A stretch of 5,968 nt of DNA from Candidatus Brocadia sp. (lineage in GTDB: Bacteria > Planctomycetota > Brocadiia > Brocadiales > Brocadiaceae): the NCBI GenBank assembly GCA_030837935.1, contig JAUQXU010000083.1, positions 1 through 5,968 of the forward strand, read 5' to 3'. Made by a program: the position numbers and the translations under genes. The stretch's first letter is position 1; the number at the start of each line of letters is the position of its first letter. Under the pieces are notes generated by a model. The model made no database searches, was not told where the DNA came from, and worked only from the letters and a program-made list of their open reading frames with translations. This document shows, in pieces, positions 1 through 5,731 of the stretch.

Positions 1-18
1 AAGCTGGTTTCATTATGA
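1..18 (+). CDS. Possible last codons of an upstream gene (partial)
   Basis: Reading from base 1 gives five sense codons (Lys-Leu-Val-Ser-Leu) and then TGA at 16-18. That stop shares four bases (ATGA) with the phoH start codon, the usual arrangement of two coupled genes in an operon. This is only suggestive, because another frame stays open to base 31 and nothing in so short a stretch identifies a product. It would also explain why phoH has no clear ribosome binding site in the 14 bases available. Confidence 0.2.
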   Translation, partial: KLVSL

Positions 19-1007
19 GTCAAAAGGTTAAAATTCAAAAATACCCTGAAAACGAAAGATATTTTCAGGAGCCGCCAGCCTATCAGAATACCCTTATCCT
101 TGAAAGCGATACAGAAGCATCCATCTTATATGGCAGCCATGACCGGCATCTCCGCCTCGTCAGGGATGCCTTTCAAGTGCATCTTGTTGCCCGTCATGGA
201 TTACTAAAACTCGAGGGGGAAAAGGAGCGGGTAAATACAAGTAAAGAAGTTTTGAACAGATTGCTGGAAATTGTTCGCGCTACGGGAAGATTAGATTTAG
301 AAGATGTGGAGCAAGCCATTATTGAAGCAAAGTGCAGGGCAAGTGGGGAATCTGTCCAGGCTATTGACGTTTTCCAAAGAGGTCTCTTTATAAAACCAAA
401 GACAGATGGGCAGGCAAAATACCTGGAGGCAATGAAAAAAAACGATCTGGTTTTCTGTATAGGGCCCGCCGGAACAGGCAAGACATATTTAGCTGTTGCT
501 ATGGCCCTCTCTTTTCTCAAAAGCGGACGTATCAGGAGGATCGTTCTTGCCAGACCAGCTGTTGAAGCGGGTGAAAAACTTGGATTTTTACCCGGTGATA
601 TCAAGGCCAAAGTAAATCCCTATTTACGCCCACTCTATGATGCTATAGCGGACATGATGGACGTCGGTCACGTGAAAAAATATTTGGAAAGTGATCTGAT
701 AGAGATACTACCGCTGGCCTATATGCGTGGAAGGACGCTGAACGACGCCTTCATTATTCTTGATGAAGCGCAAAACTGTACCGTAAAACAGATGAAAACC
801 TTTTTGACAAGACTGGGTGTTAAATCGAAGGTAGTTGTGACAGGAGATATTACTCAGGTTGATTTGCCTGCCGGAGAGATATCTGGCCTCATTGATGTCC
901 AGGAAAGGTTAATGAATATCAGTAATATTTCTTTTGTGTACCTGACTAAGGCAGACATTGTCCGACACAAGCTGGTGCAGGATATTGTTGATGCGTATGA
1001 GTTATAA
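15..1007 (+). CDS. phoH: PhoH-family (YbeZ-type) P-loop ATPase
   Basis: Cytoplasmic ATPase of the PhoH/YbeZ family, 330 aa, a normal full length. The N-terminal part (about residues 25-105) looks like the KH-like RNA-binding region of the family. The ATPase core follows: Walker A GPAGTGKT at 150-157, the family segment LARPAVEAGEKLGFLPGD at 178-195, Walker B FIILDEAQN at 246-254, and a GDITQVDLP sensor segment at 277-285. The C-terminus (ADIVRHKLVQDIVDAYE) is also typical. E. coli YbeZ interacts with the endonuclease YbeY, and ybeY is the next gene here, so a joint role in RNA/ribosome maturation is the likely job; the exact reaction is not firmly known. The ATG at 15 is chosen because the protein then begins at the usual family distance before the KH-like part. 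No strong Shine-Dalgarno is visible. The name comes from phosphate-regulated E. coli PhoH; nothing here indicates phosphate control. Confidence 0.95.
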   Translation: MSQKVKIQKYPENERYFQEPPAYQNTLILESDTEASILYGSHDRHLRLVRDAFQVHLVARHGLLKLEGEKERVNTSKEVLNRLLEIVRATGRLDLEDVEQAIIEAKCRASGESVQAIDVFQRGLFIKPKTDGQAKYLEAMKKNDLVFCIGPAGTGKTYLAVAMALSFLKSGRIRRIVLARPAVEAGEKLGFLPGDIKAKVNPYLRPLYDAIADMMDVGHVKKYLESDLIEILPLAYMRGRTLNDAFIILDEAQNCTVKQMKTFLTRLGVKSKVVVTGDITQVDLPAGEISGLIDVQERLMNISNISFVYLTKADIVRHKLVQDIVDAYEL

Positions 1008-1032
1008 CAATTTACCACTGAAGGGGCGCTTA

Positions 1033-1135
1033 AACACAGAGAAAAGGATCAGGGGATGAAAAGCTGGGAAGGCGGGAAGTTGAGAATTTTAACCTCCAGC
1101 CCATCAACTTCTTGATCTTTTGGTTTTTCTGTGTT
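1033..1135. repeat. Imperfect palindromic intergenic element between phoH and ybeY
   Basis: The outer arms are 1033-1051 and 1113-1135: AACACAG (1033-1039) is the reverse complement of CTGTGTT (1129-1135), and GATCA (1047-1051) of TGATC (1113-1117). Inside, GAAGTTGA (1076-1083) is the exact reverse complement of TCAACTTC (1104-1111). A second register also works, pairing 1047-1067 with 1096-1117 through gatca, gatg and gctgg blocks. The whole resembles a decayed palindrome of about 103 bp. It could be a small non-autonomous mobile repeat, an RNA hairpin between two genes, or a weak terminator (the inner stem is followed by a T-rich stretch). The CTGTGTTCTCT motif at its right end recalls short intergenic repeats I associate with many environmental genomes; copy number cannot be judged from one window. 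Confidence 0.5.
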
Positions 1136-1161
1136 CTCTTTGGGTATATTTGAAAAATTCC

Positions 1162-1608
1162 GTGAAATTAGATGTTATAAACCTGCAAAAACGCTATCCT
1201 ATTGATAAAAACAAGATAAAAAAACTTGTTCGTAACGTTTTGAAAGTCGAAAAAAAGGATAAGGATGTGGAACTTAATATTGTTTTTGTCGATAATAAAG
1301 GCATAAAAGAAATGAATAGGAACTTCCTGGGACACAATTATGCTACTGACGTACTGAGTTTTGCTTATCATGAACCTTGCCGCGAAAATGTCGTCACAGG
1401 CGAAATCATCGTTTCTGTTGAAATGGCCGCTCAACGAGCGCAAAAACTTGGATATTCCATGGAAGGAGAAACCGCCCTTTATCTGATCCATGGATTATTA
1501 CATCTGTTTGGATATGATGACAAACAAAAAAGAGATGCAAAAAAAATGCATCAAAGAGAAGGAGAACTGCTGTCGGATCTTGGTTATCGTGTTCTTATAC
1601 CCCATTAA
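1162..1608 (+). CDS. ybeY: Endoribonuclease YbeY (16S rRNA maturation factor)
   Basis: Metal-dependent RNase of the UPF0054/YbeY family, 148 aa, needed in many bacteria for 16S rRNA 3'-end maturation and late 70S ribosome quality control. The family's TDVLSF strand is at about residues 62-67, then GEIIVSVEMA, then the metal site HGLLHLFGYDD: His110, His114 and, where the classical H-x3-H-x5-H motif has its third His, Asp120. The classical Arg-Gly before the strand is replaced by Leu-Gly-His, as in the variant I recall from Bacteroidetes. I choose GTG at 1162 (M-K-L-D-V-I-N), which matches usual N-termini. The frame is open back to a TTG at 1120, but that adds 14 hydrophobic residues encoded by the palindrome's right arm. 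No good Shine-Dalgarno precedes either start. It follows phoH, its usual partner, and ends 21 bp before recO. Confidence 0.92.
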   Translation: MKLDVINLQKRYPIDKNKIKKLVRNVLKVEKKDKDVELNIVFVDNKGIKEMNRNFLGHNYATDVLSFAYHEPCRENVVTGEIIVSVEMAAQRAQKLGYSMEGETALYLIHGLLHLFGYDDKQKRDAKKMHQREGELLSDLGYRVLIPH

Positions 1609-1629
1609 TCAGCGCTTATTGGTGTAAAC

Positions 1630-2382
1630 ATGCCCGTCCTCAGAACAGAGGCAATTGCACTGGGAAGGACAGATTACAGTAATTCCAGTCAAATAATTAC
1701 TTTTTACACCCGTGACTACGGAAAGATGCATACCCTTGCAAAAGGATTCAAGCGTTCATCGGGAAGGTACAGTTCGAAAGCGGTCGACCTCTTAACGTAT
1801 TATCAAATACTCTTTATTAAGAAAGAGCATTCATCCCTCCATACACTTACGGAGGCTGTCTTACAAAATAATTACCCAACACTTCGCAACGATCTGGATA
1901 AATACTATAGAGCTTCGTGTGTGGCTGAACTTGTTAAAGAATTTACCGAAGAAAATGACCCCTGCGAGCCACTCTTTGATATCGTCATAAATACATTAGA
2001 TGGCATATCAACGGGTACAAATACTACAATACGGTTGCTAGCCTTTGAGATAAAAATGCTGAAGGTTTTAGGGTATTTACCTGAATGGGGACGTTGTGTA
2101 AATTGCAAAACAGGTATCCGGGAGATGACTGAAGTGCATTTTAATGCAAAGGAGGGGGGGGTATTGTGTAAACGATGTCACGTGAAATACAGCAATGGAA
2201 TTTTTGTTCCTGCAGGCGCCATACTCATCGCCGAACGATTAGCGGATGCGAACTTTCAAAAAATAGAACGAGTTAACATACAGCTATCTATTTGTGTTGA
2301 AATAGAAAAGATGCTGAGATATTATATTGCTTCTATCCTGAACAAGGGGCTAAATTCCTGGAAATACCTTACGGTTTCATAG
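1630..2382 (+). CDS. recO: DNA repair protein RecO
   Basis: Recombination mediator of the RecFOR pathway, 250 aa, the usual length. RecO binds single-stranded DNA and SSB and, with RecR, helps load RecA at gaps. Visible parts are an N-terminal OB-fold (about 1-80, beginning with the family pattern of a short strand, TEAIALGRTDYSNSSQIITF, then DYGKMHTLAKGFKRS), a helical middle with the LLAFEIKMLKVLGYLPE segment at 136-152, a four-cysteine zinc site (Cys156, Cys159, Cys180, Cys183), and C-terminal helices. The start is ATG 1630 with a weak GGTG at 1621-1624, five bases upstream. It lies 21 bp after ybeY and 14 bp before the TPR gene, so co-transcription is likely. One oddity is a run of eight G (2154-2161) between the two cysteine pairs; the frame is intact. 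Confidence 0.94.
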   Translation: MPVLRTEAIALGRTDYSNSSQIITFYTRDYGKMHTLAKGFKRSSGRYSSKAVDLLTYYQILFIKKEHSSLHTLTEAVLQNNYPTLRNDLDKYYRASCVAELVKEFTEENDPCEPLFDIVINTLDGISTGTNTTIRLLAFEIKMLKVLGYLPEWGRCVNCKTGIREMTEVHFNAKEGGVLCKRCHVKYSNGIFVPAGAILIAERLADANFQKIERVNIQLSICVEIEKMLRYYIASILNKGLNSWKYLTVS

Positions 2383-2396
2383 AATCTTTGAATAAG

Positions 2397-3320
2397 ATGA
2401 CGAAATTAAAATACGTTCTTCCATCGTTATTTATTACCCTGTGCATGACGGCAACATCCTCATATGGGAAATGGGTATGGAATAAGGAAACGGGATGGAT
2501 GGAATCTCCCTCTGCTGCAATTACCACGATGGAACAACGTTACAAGTATGCGCTTTCCCTTCTGGTAGAACAAAAGTATACCATTGCAATAAAGGAATTC
2601 GAATCGATTATTCATACAGCCCCTGATTCTGAATACGCAGAGGTTTCTCAAATAAATATTGGACGGGCCTATTTTCTCAACGGTGACTACAAAAGGGCGC
2701 TGAAGGCTTACGAGAAGGTCCTGGAAAAATATCCAGGCACAAAAAGGACAGAGGAAATACTTGAAAGAGAGTATCAAGTGGGCATTGCACAAATGGACAC
2801 CAATGAGGAAGCGGCCATAAAGGTCTTTGAAAAGATTATAGAAAAACATCACTTAGGACCCGTTGCTCCTGACGCACAGATAAAAATAGCGGATTGTTAC
2901 TTCAAACTTAGTCAATATGAAGAGGCCCTTGACGCTTATGAAAAGTTTTTGGAAAATTATCCGAAGAGTGAATGGGTTCCTTACGTACAATACCAGATAC
3001 CGCTTTCAAAGGTGTATCATGAGAAGCAACAGGAACGCAATTACGGTCTCCTGATATCTGCCCGGGAGGGGTTTGAAGAATATTTGGTCTCGAATCCACA
3101 CGGTATACATGCAGAGGACGCACAGAGAATGATTGAGGAAATACGGATTGTTGAGGCGGAAAGGGAGTTTGATATCGGAGAGTTTTATCTTAGACTCAAG
3201 AAACCTGTTTCAGCTGCCATGTATTTTGAGTATGTTAAGGCTGATTTCCCAGACACAATCTGGGCAGAAAGGGCTAATGAAAGGTTAGAATTCCTGAGAA
3301 TGATTGAGGCGATAAAATAA
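2397..3320 (+). CDS. Secreted tetratricopeptide-repeat protein, BamD-like
   Basis: 307 aa. Residues 1-24 form a signal peptide: Lys at 3 and 5, a hydrophobic core at about 6-19, and a probable signal-peptidase I site after Ser-Tyr-Gly24. A Trp-rich segment follows (KWVWNKETGW, 25-34), then TPR-type helix pairs at roughly 48-75, 84-113, 122-150, 160-190, 198-232 and 255-285. The repeats carry A-x-x-x-Y/F-x-x-x-L-x-x-Y-P patterns, and the last one (GEFYLRLKKPVSAAMYFEYV) closely resembles the fifth TPR of BamD (YfiO), the lipoprotein of the beta-barrel assembly machine. Unlike classical BamD there is no lipobox: the only Cys in the signal sequence, Cys16, follows Thr-Leu, which does not fit. It may be a BamD equivalent or a Tol-Pal/YbgF-like periplasmic adaptor. 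ATG 2397 is preferred over in-frame TTG 2388; neither has a strong ribosome binding site. Being beside lptE supports an envelope role. Confidence 0.8.
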   Translation: MTKLKYVLPSLFITLCMTATSSYGKWVWNKETGWMESPSAAITTMEQRYKYALSLLVEQKYTIAIKEFESIIHTAPDSEYAEVSQINIGRAYFLNGDYKRALKAYEKVLEKYPGTKRTEEILEREYQVGIAQMDTNEEAAIKVFEKIIEKHHLGPVAPDAQIKIADCYFKLSQYEEALDAYEKFLENYPKSEWVPYVQYQIPLSKVYHEKQQERNYGLLISAREGFEEYLVSNPHGIHAEDAQRMIEEIRIVEAEREFDIGEFYLRLKKPVSAAMYFEYVKADFPDTIWAERANERLEFLRMIEAIK

Positions 3321-3415
3321 AAGGCAGAAAAACCCTGTTGAAATATTCATAAAGTACTTAGTATCAGAATATGGTGAACCAAAAATACCTGGCACAATCT
3401 AGCTGTAATCAAACG

Positions 3416-3457
3416 CCCCTTCCTGCTCACCCCTTCACAAGGGGAAACACGGGGAGG
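3416..3457. repeat. GC-rich hairpin / short repeat-like segment upstream of lptE
   Basis: A perfect 6-bp stem, CCCCTT (3430-3435) with AAGGGG (3439-3444), has a 3-base loop. It sits inside a weaker outer pairing of CCCCTTCC (3416-3423) with GGGGAGG (3451-3457) that needs mismatches and G-T pairs. The C-rich then G-rich design contrasts sharply with the AT-rich surroundings and recalls short interspersed palindromes of intergenic spacers. It lies in the 185-bp gap between the TPR gene and lptE. It has no T-run directly after it, so it is a poor intrinsic terminator; it may instead be a dispersed repeat or a 5' leader structure. Confidence 0.45.
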
Positions 3458-3489
3458 TGTAAAAAAACTTGCCGGAAAAAGAAGTTTTT

Positions 3490-3495
3490 AAGGGG
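3490..3495 (+). promoter_or_regulatory. Ribosome binding site deciding the lptE start
   Basis: AAGGGG ends 10 bases before ATG 3506. It supports this start over in-frame ATG 3371, which would put 45 polar and basic residues ahead of the lipoprotein signal peptide. Confidence 0.6.
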
Positions 3496-3505
3496 TAATA
3501 CTATA

Positions 3506-3997
3506 ATGTCTTTTGCTTATCTTGCCTTGTTGTTCCTTCTTATTACTTCTCTCGGAAGTTGCGGCTATTCTTCAAAATCGCTCCTTCGATCCAATGTGAG
3601 GAGTATCTACGTTCAAATTTTTGATAACAATACATTCCGCAGGGGATATGAATTTGACCTTACCAAGGCCGTACGTGATCAAATATTGCTCAGGACGCGT
3701 CTTAACATTGTGGACAAAAACGAGGCCGATTCCATCTTGTTTGGGAAGATTACCAGTGTCGACGAAAATGTATTAATTGAAAATACCCGTGATAACATAG
3801 TTGAGAGCCGTGTGTCTGTTGGAATAGAAATTCGATGGGTAGATAGAAGAACCGGAAGGACTATTGTTGAGCGAAAAAACATCAGAAGGCCGACTGAATT
3901 TATCGTTAGCAGAAATGAAACGCTTACTTCCTCCAGTAATGAAGCATTTGTAAAAGTTGCACAAGGCATTGTGGATGCGATGGAAGAGGACTGGTAA
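3506..3997 (+). CDS. lptE: LPS-assembly lipoprotein LptE
   Basis: 163-aa outer-membrane lipoprotein of the LptE family (LPS assembly, DUF4292/LptE-like in annotation of planctomycetes). LptE plugs the LptD barrel and helps deliver lipopolysaccharide to the cell surface. Residues 1-18 are a hydrophobic type II signal peptide with the lipobox Leu16-Gly-Ser-Cys19, so Cys19 should be lipidated. The mature protein starts Cys-Gly-Tyr, the common LptE beginning. The small alpha/beta domain follows: strand VRSIYVQIFDN (31-41), FRRGYEFDLTKAVRDQILLRT with the first long helix (44-64), ADSILFGKITSV (74-85), paired strands SRVSVGIEIRWVDRRTGRTIVERK (101-124) and a final helix from about 143. A partner lptD is not in the window. 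It is the first gene after a 185-bp gap, so it may head a transcript with folP, cdaA and cdaR; no convincing -35/-10 pair was found. Confidence 0.85.
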   Translation: MSFAYLALLFLLITSLGSCGYSSKSLLRSNVRSIYVQIFDNNTFRRGYEFDLTKAVRDQILLRTRLNIVDKNEADSILFGKITSVDENVLIENTRDNIVESRVSVGIEIRWVDRRTGRTIVERKNIRRPTEFIVSRNETLTSSSNEAFVKVAQGIVDAMEEDW

Positions 3998-4007
3998 TAC
4001 TGCGAGA

Positions 4008-4910
4008 ATGAACACGCATTTATACGAATACGAACAAACGGCTGAAGATACTCCTGATAATATTAAAAGGGCATGTTTTGATGTGCCGTATTCCGGCGGA
4101 AAATTGTATCTCGGCAGTAAAACATATGTCATGGGAATCCTGAACATAACCCCGGATTCGTTTTATGATGGGAAACGGTATGATGCCGGAGAAAATGCCA
4201 TTGAACATGCACTCAAAATGACAGAAGAAGGGGCGGATATCATTGATGTCGGTGGTGAATCCACGAGGCCTGGCGCAACTCCCCTAACGGAGGAAGAAGA
4301 GATGAATCGAGTGATTCCCGTCGTAAAAAAATTATCAAAAAAGTTACGGAAACCTATTTCCATTGATACCTATAAGGCAAAGGTGGCAGAAAAGGCGATT
4401 GATGCCGGGGCATCAATCATAAATGATATCGGTGGATTACTCATGGATAAAAAGATGGCACAGGTTGCCGCAGGGTCGCATGTACCTGTTATCATTATGC
4501 ACAAAAAAGGCACACCCAGGACAATGCAAAAATATCCCATACGGAAAAATGTATTATCAGAAATCATGTCTTCTTTAAGGAAATCTATCTGCATTGCAAT
4601 CGACGCCGGAATAGACAAAGACAGAATTATTTTAGACCCTGGTATCGGTTTTGGAAAAACTGTGCAACAGAATCTGGAAATTCTGAAAAGACTAAAGGAG
4701 TTTCAAAGTTTGGGTTTCCCCATATTGATCGGGACATCCAGGAAACAGTTTATCGGCACTATTTTAAACCTTTCCGTTCAGGAACGTTTGTATGGAACGC
4801 TTGCAACCATTGCCGTTGCGGTCATGAACGGCGCCCATATAGTGCGGGTACATGACGTGCGTGAATCTGTCCAGGTGGTCACCATGTGTGATGCAATAAG
4901 GAATAGGTAA
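4008..4910 (+). CDS. folP: Dihydropteroate synthase
   Basis: Cytoplasmic enzyme of folate synthesis, joining 6-hydroxymethyl-7,8-dihydropterin diphosphate with p-aminobenzoate to give dihydropteroate; the sulfonamide target. 300 aa, a TIM barrel with all family signatures in order: MGILNITPDSF (42-52), DVGGESTRPGA (80-90), SIDTYK (118-123), IND (138-140), MHKKGTPRTMQ (164-174), LDPGIGFGK (209-217), GTSRK (242-246) and RVHDV (280-284). No key residue appears lost. ATG 4008 leaves 41 residues before the first barrel motif, about 25 more than in E. coli, and has only a weak purine-rich GCGAGA upstream. GTG 4083 is a possible shorter start. It begins 10 bp after lptE and its stop overlaps the cdaA start by one base (TAATG). 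folP next to cdaA is a known arrangement in several Gram-negative lineages. Confidence 0.95.
   Translation: MNTHLYEYEQTAEDTPDNIKRACFDVPYSGGKLYLGSKTYVMGILNITPDSFYDGKRYDAGENAIEHALKMTEEGADIIDVGGESTRPGATPLTEEEEMNRVIPVVKKLSKKLRKPISIDTYKAKVAEKAIDAGASIINDIGGLLMDKKMAQVAAGSHVPVIIMHKKGTPRTMQKYPIRKNVLSEIMSSLRKSICIAIDAGIDKDRIILDPGIGFGKTVQQNLEILKRLKEFQSLGFPILIGTSRKQFIGTILNLSVQERLYGTLATIAVAVMNGAHIVRVHDVRESVQVVTMCDAIRNR
4898..4902 (+). promoter_or_regulatory. Ribosome binding site for cdaA inside the folP 3' end
   Basis: AAGGA lies seven bases before ATG 4910, within the last folP codons. With the TAATG stop-start overlap this points to translational coupling of the two genes. Confidence 0.6.
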
Positions 4911-5731
4911 TGCTTGAAATCATATCTGATTTATTCAAAAATGTAAACGGCTGGATGATCGGCAGGTCACTGGGTGAGATATTTCTCATCTATATGGTGG
5001 TCTATGTTGTATTAAGAATCATGCAAGGTACCAGTGGAACGAGCATTTTAAGGGGTTTAGCGTTCATTATTGTCTTGATCTCCATTGGCGTACTGTTCTT
5101 TGTGCGAAAATTACAACTCTTCACCATCGATTGGTTAATGACAGAGTTTGTACCGGTATTTATCATTCCGATTATTATTCTTTTTCAGCCCGAATTCCGG
5201 CGTGCATTGTTACGGCTTGGCCAAAACCCTGTATTTCGTATGTTTTTAAAGTCTGAACAACAAGAAATGACCAATGAAATTATCAAGGCAGTTGAAAATT
5301 TATCCAAAAACAAGGTCGGTGCATTAATTGCTATCGAGAGAGACGTCGGTCTGGGTAATTTTGTAGAAACGGGAACAAAACTTAATGCGGATGTGTCGAG
5401 TGAATTGATAGGTACAATATTTTGGCGGAATTCTCCATTGCATGACGGGGCGATTATTATTCGGGAACAGAAAATAAGTGCGGCGGGTTGTCTCCTTCCG
5501 CTTACTGAAAATACCGAATTATCAAAAAATCTCGGTACACGCCATCGGGCGGGTATTGGACTCACAGAAGAAACCGACGCTATTGTTATTATCGTATCAG
5601 AAGAAACAGGCACAATCTCGACCGGATTTAAAGGAGTATTGACCCGAAACGTCGATGAGAAGGGATTGAAAAGGATTCTCGACGAACTTTCCACAGAGAG
5701 ATTTGGAGTTGCAAGGAGCGCCCCGGTGTGA
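4910..5731 (+). CDS. cdaA: Membrane diadenylate cyclase CdaA
   Basis: Makes the second messenger cyclic di-AMP from two ATP. 273 aa, the usual CdaA (YbbP/DacA) architecture: three membrane helices near the N-terminus (about 22-38, 47-65, 79-92), a linker, then a cytoplasmic DAC domain (about 110-265). Catalytic motifs are present: LHDGA with Asp179-Gly180-Ala181, GTRHRAG at 209-215, and the downstream SEETGTIS segment at 230-237. The enzyme should therefore be active. In other bacteria c-di-AMP controls potassium and osmolyte uptake and cell-wall homeostasis; no target protein is visible here. The start ATG overlaps the folP stop by one base, and the stop overlaps the GTG of cdaR by four bases (GTGA), so synthase and regulator are made together. 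Confidence 0.96.
   Translation: MLEIISDLFKNVNGWMIGRSLGEIFLIYMVVYVVLRIMQGTSGTSILRGLAFIIVLISIGVLFFVRKLQLFTIDWLMTEFVPVFIIPIIILFQPEFRRALLRLGQNPVFRMFLKSEQQEMTNEIIKAVENLSKNKVGALIAIERDVGLGNFVETGTKLNADVSSELIGTIFWRNSPLHDGAIIIREQKISAAGCLLPLTENTELSKNLGTRHRAGIGLTEETDAIVIIVSEETGTISTGFKGVLTRNVDEKGLKRILDELSTERFGVARSAPV
5713..5718 (+). promoter_or_regulatory. Ribosome binding site for cdaR
   Basis: AAGGAG ends nine bases before GTG 5728. It supports this start rather than ATG 5755, which would cut into the residues ahead of the membrane anchor. Confidence 0.6.

Noticed and set aside
435..442. Run of eight A in phoH as a programmed frameshift site
   Set aside because: The zero frame continues through intact Walker motifs and no overlapping frame of note begins there; simple Lys codons.
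194..610. Antisense open frame of 138 codons opposite phoH
   Set aside because: It lies opposite the conserved P-loop region and has no family resemblance or start signal.
1076..1128. Intrinsic terminator after phoH (inner stem plus T-rich stretch)
   Set aside because: The stem is only 8 bp with a 20-base loop, is AT-rich, and the following T-stretch is interrupted; kept only as an alternative reading of the palindrome.
1120..1161. Longer ybeY from TTG 1120 (14 extra hydrophobic residues)
   Set aside because: The extra codons come from the palindromic element, have no ribosome binding site, and YbeY does not carry such a tail; GTG 1162 gives the usual N-terminus.
3453..3498. Strong GGAGGTG followed by a TTG-started mini-frame (3469-3498)
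   Set aside because: Only nine codons, a non-ATG start and no recognisable content; the purine run is the right arm of the hairpin.
3371..3505. Longer lptE from ATG 3371 (45 extra residues)
   Set aside because: It would bury the lipoprotein signal peptide inside the protein and translates the GC-rich hairpin; AAGGGG ahead of ATG 3506 fits better.
3502..3507. TATAAT box overlapping the lptE start codon
   Set aside because: No -35 element at a workable distance, and it would give a transcript starting inside the gene; likely chance in AT-rich DNA.
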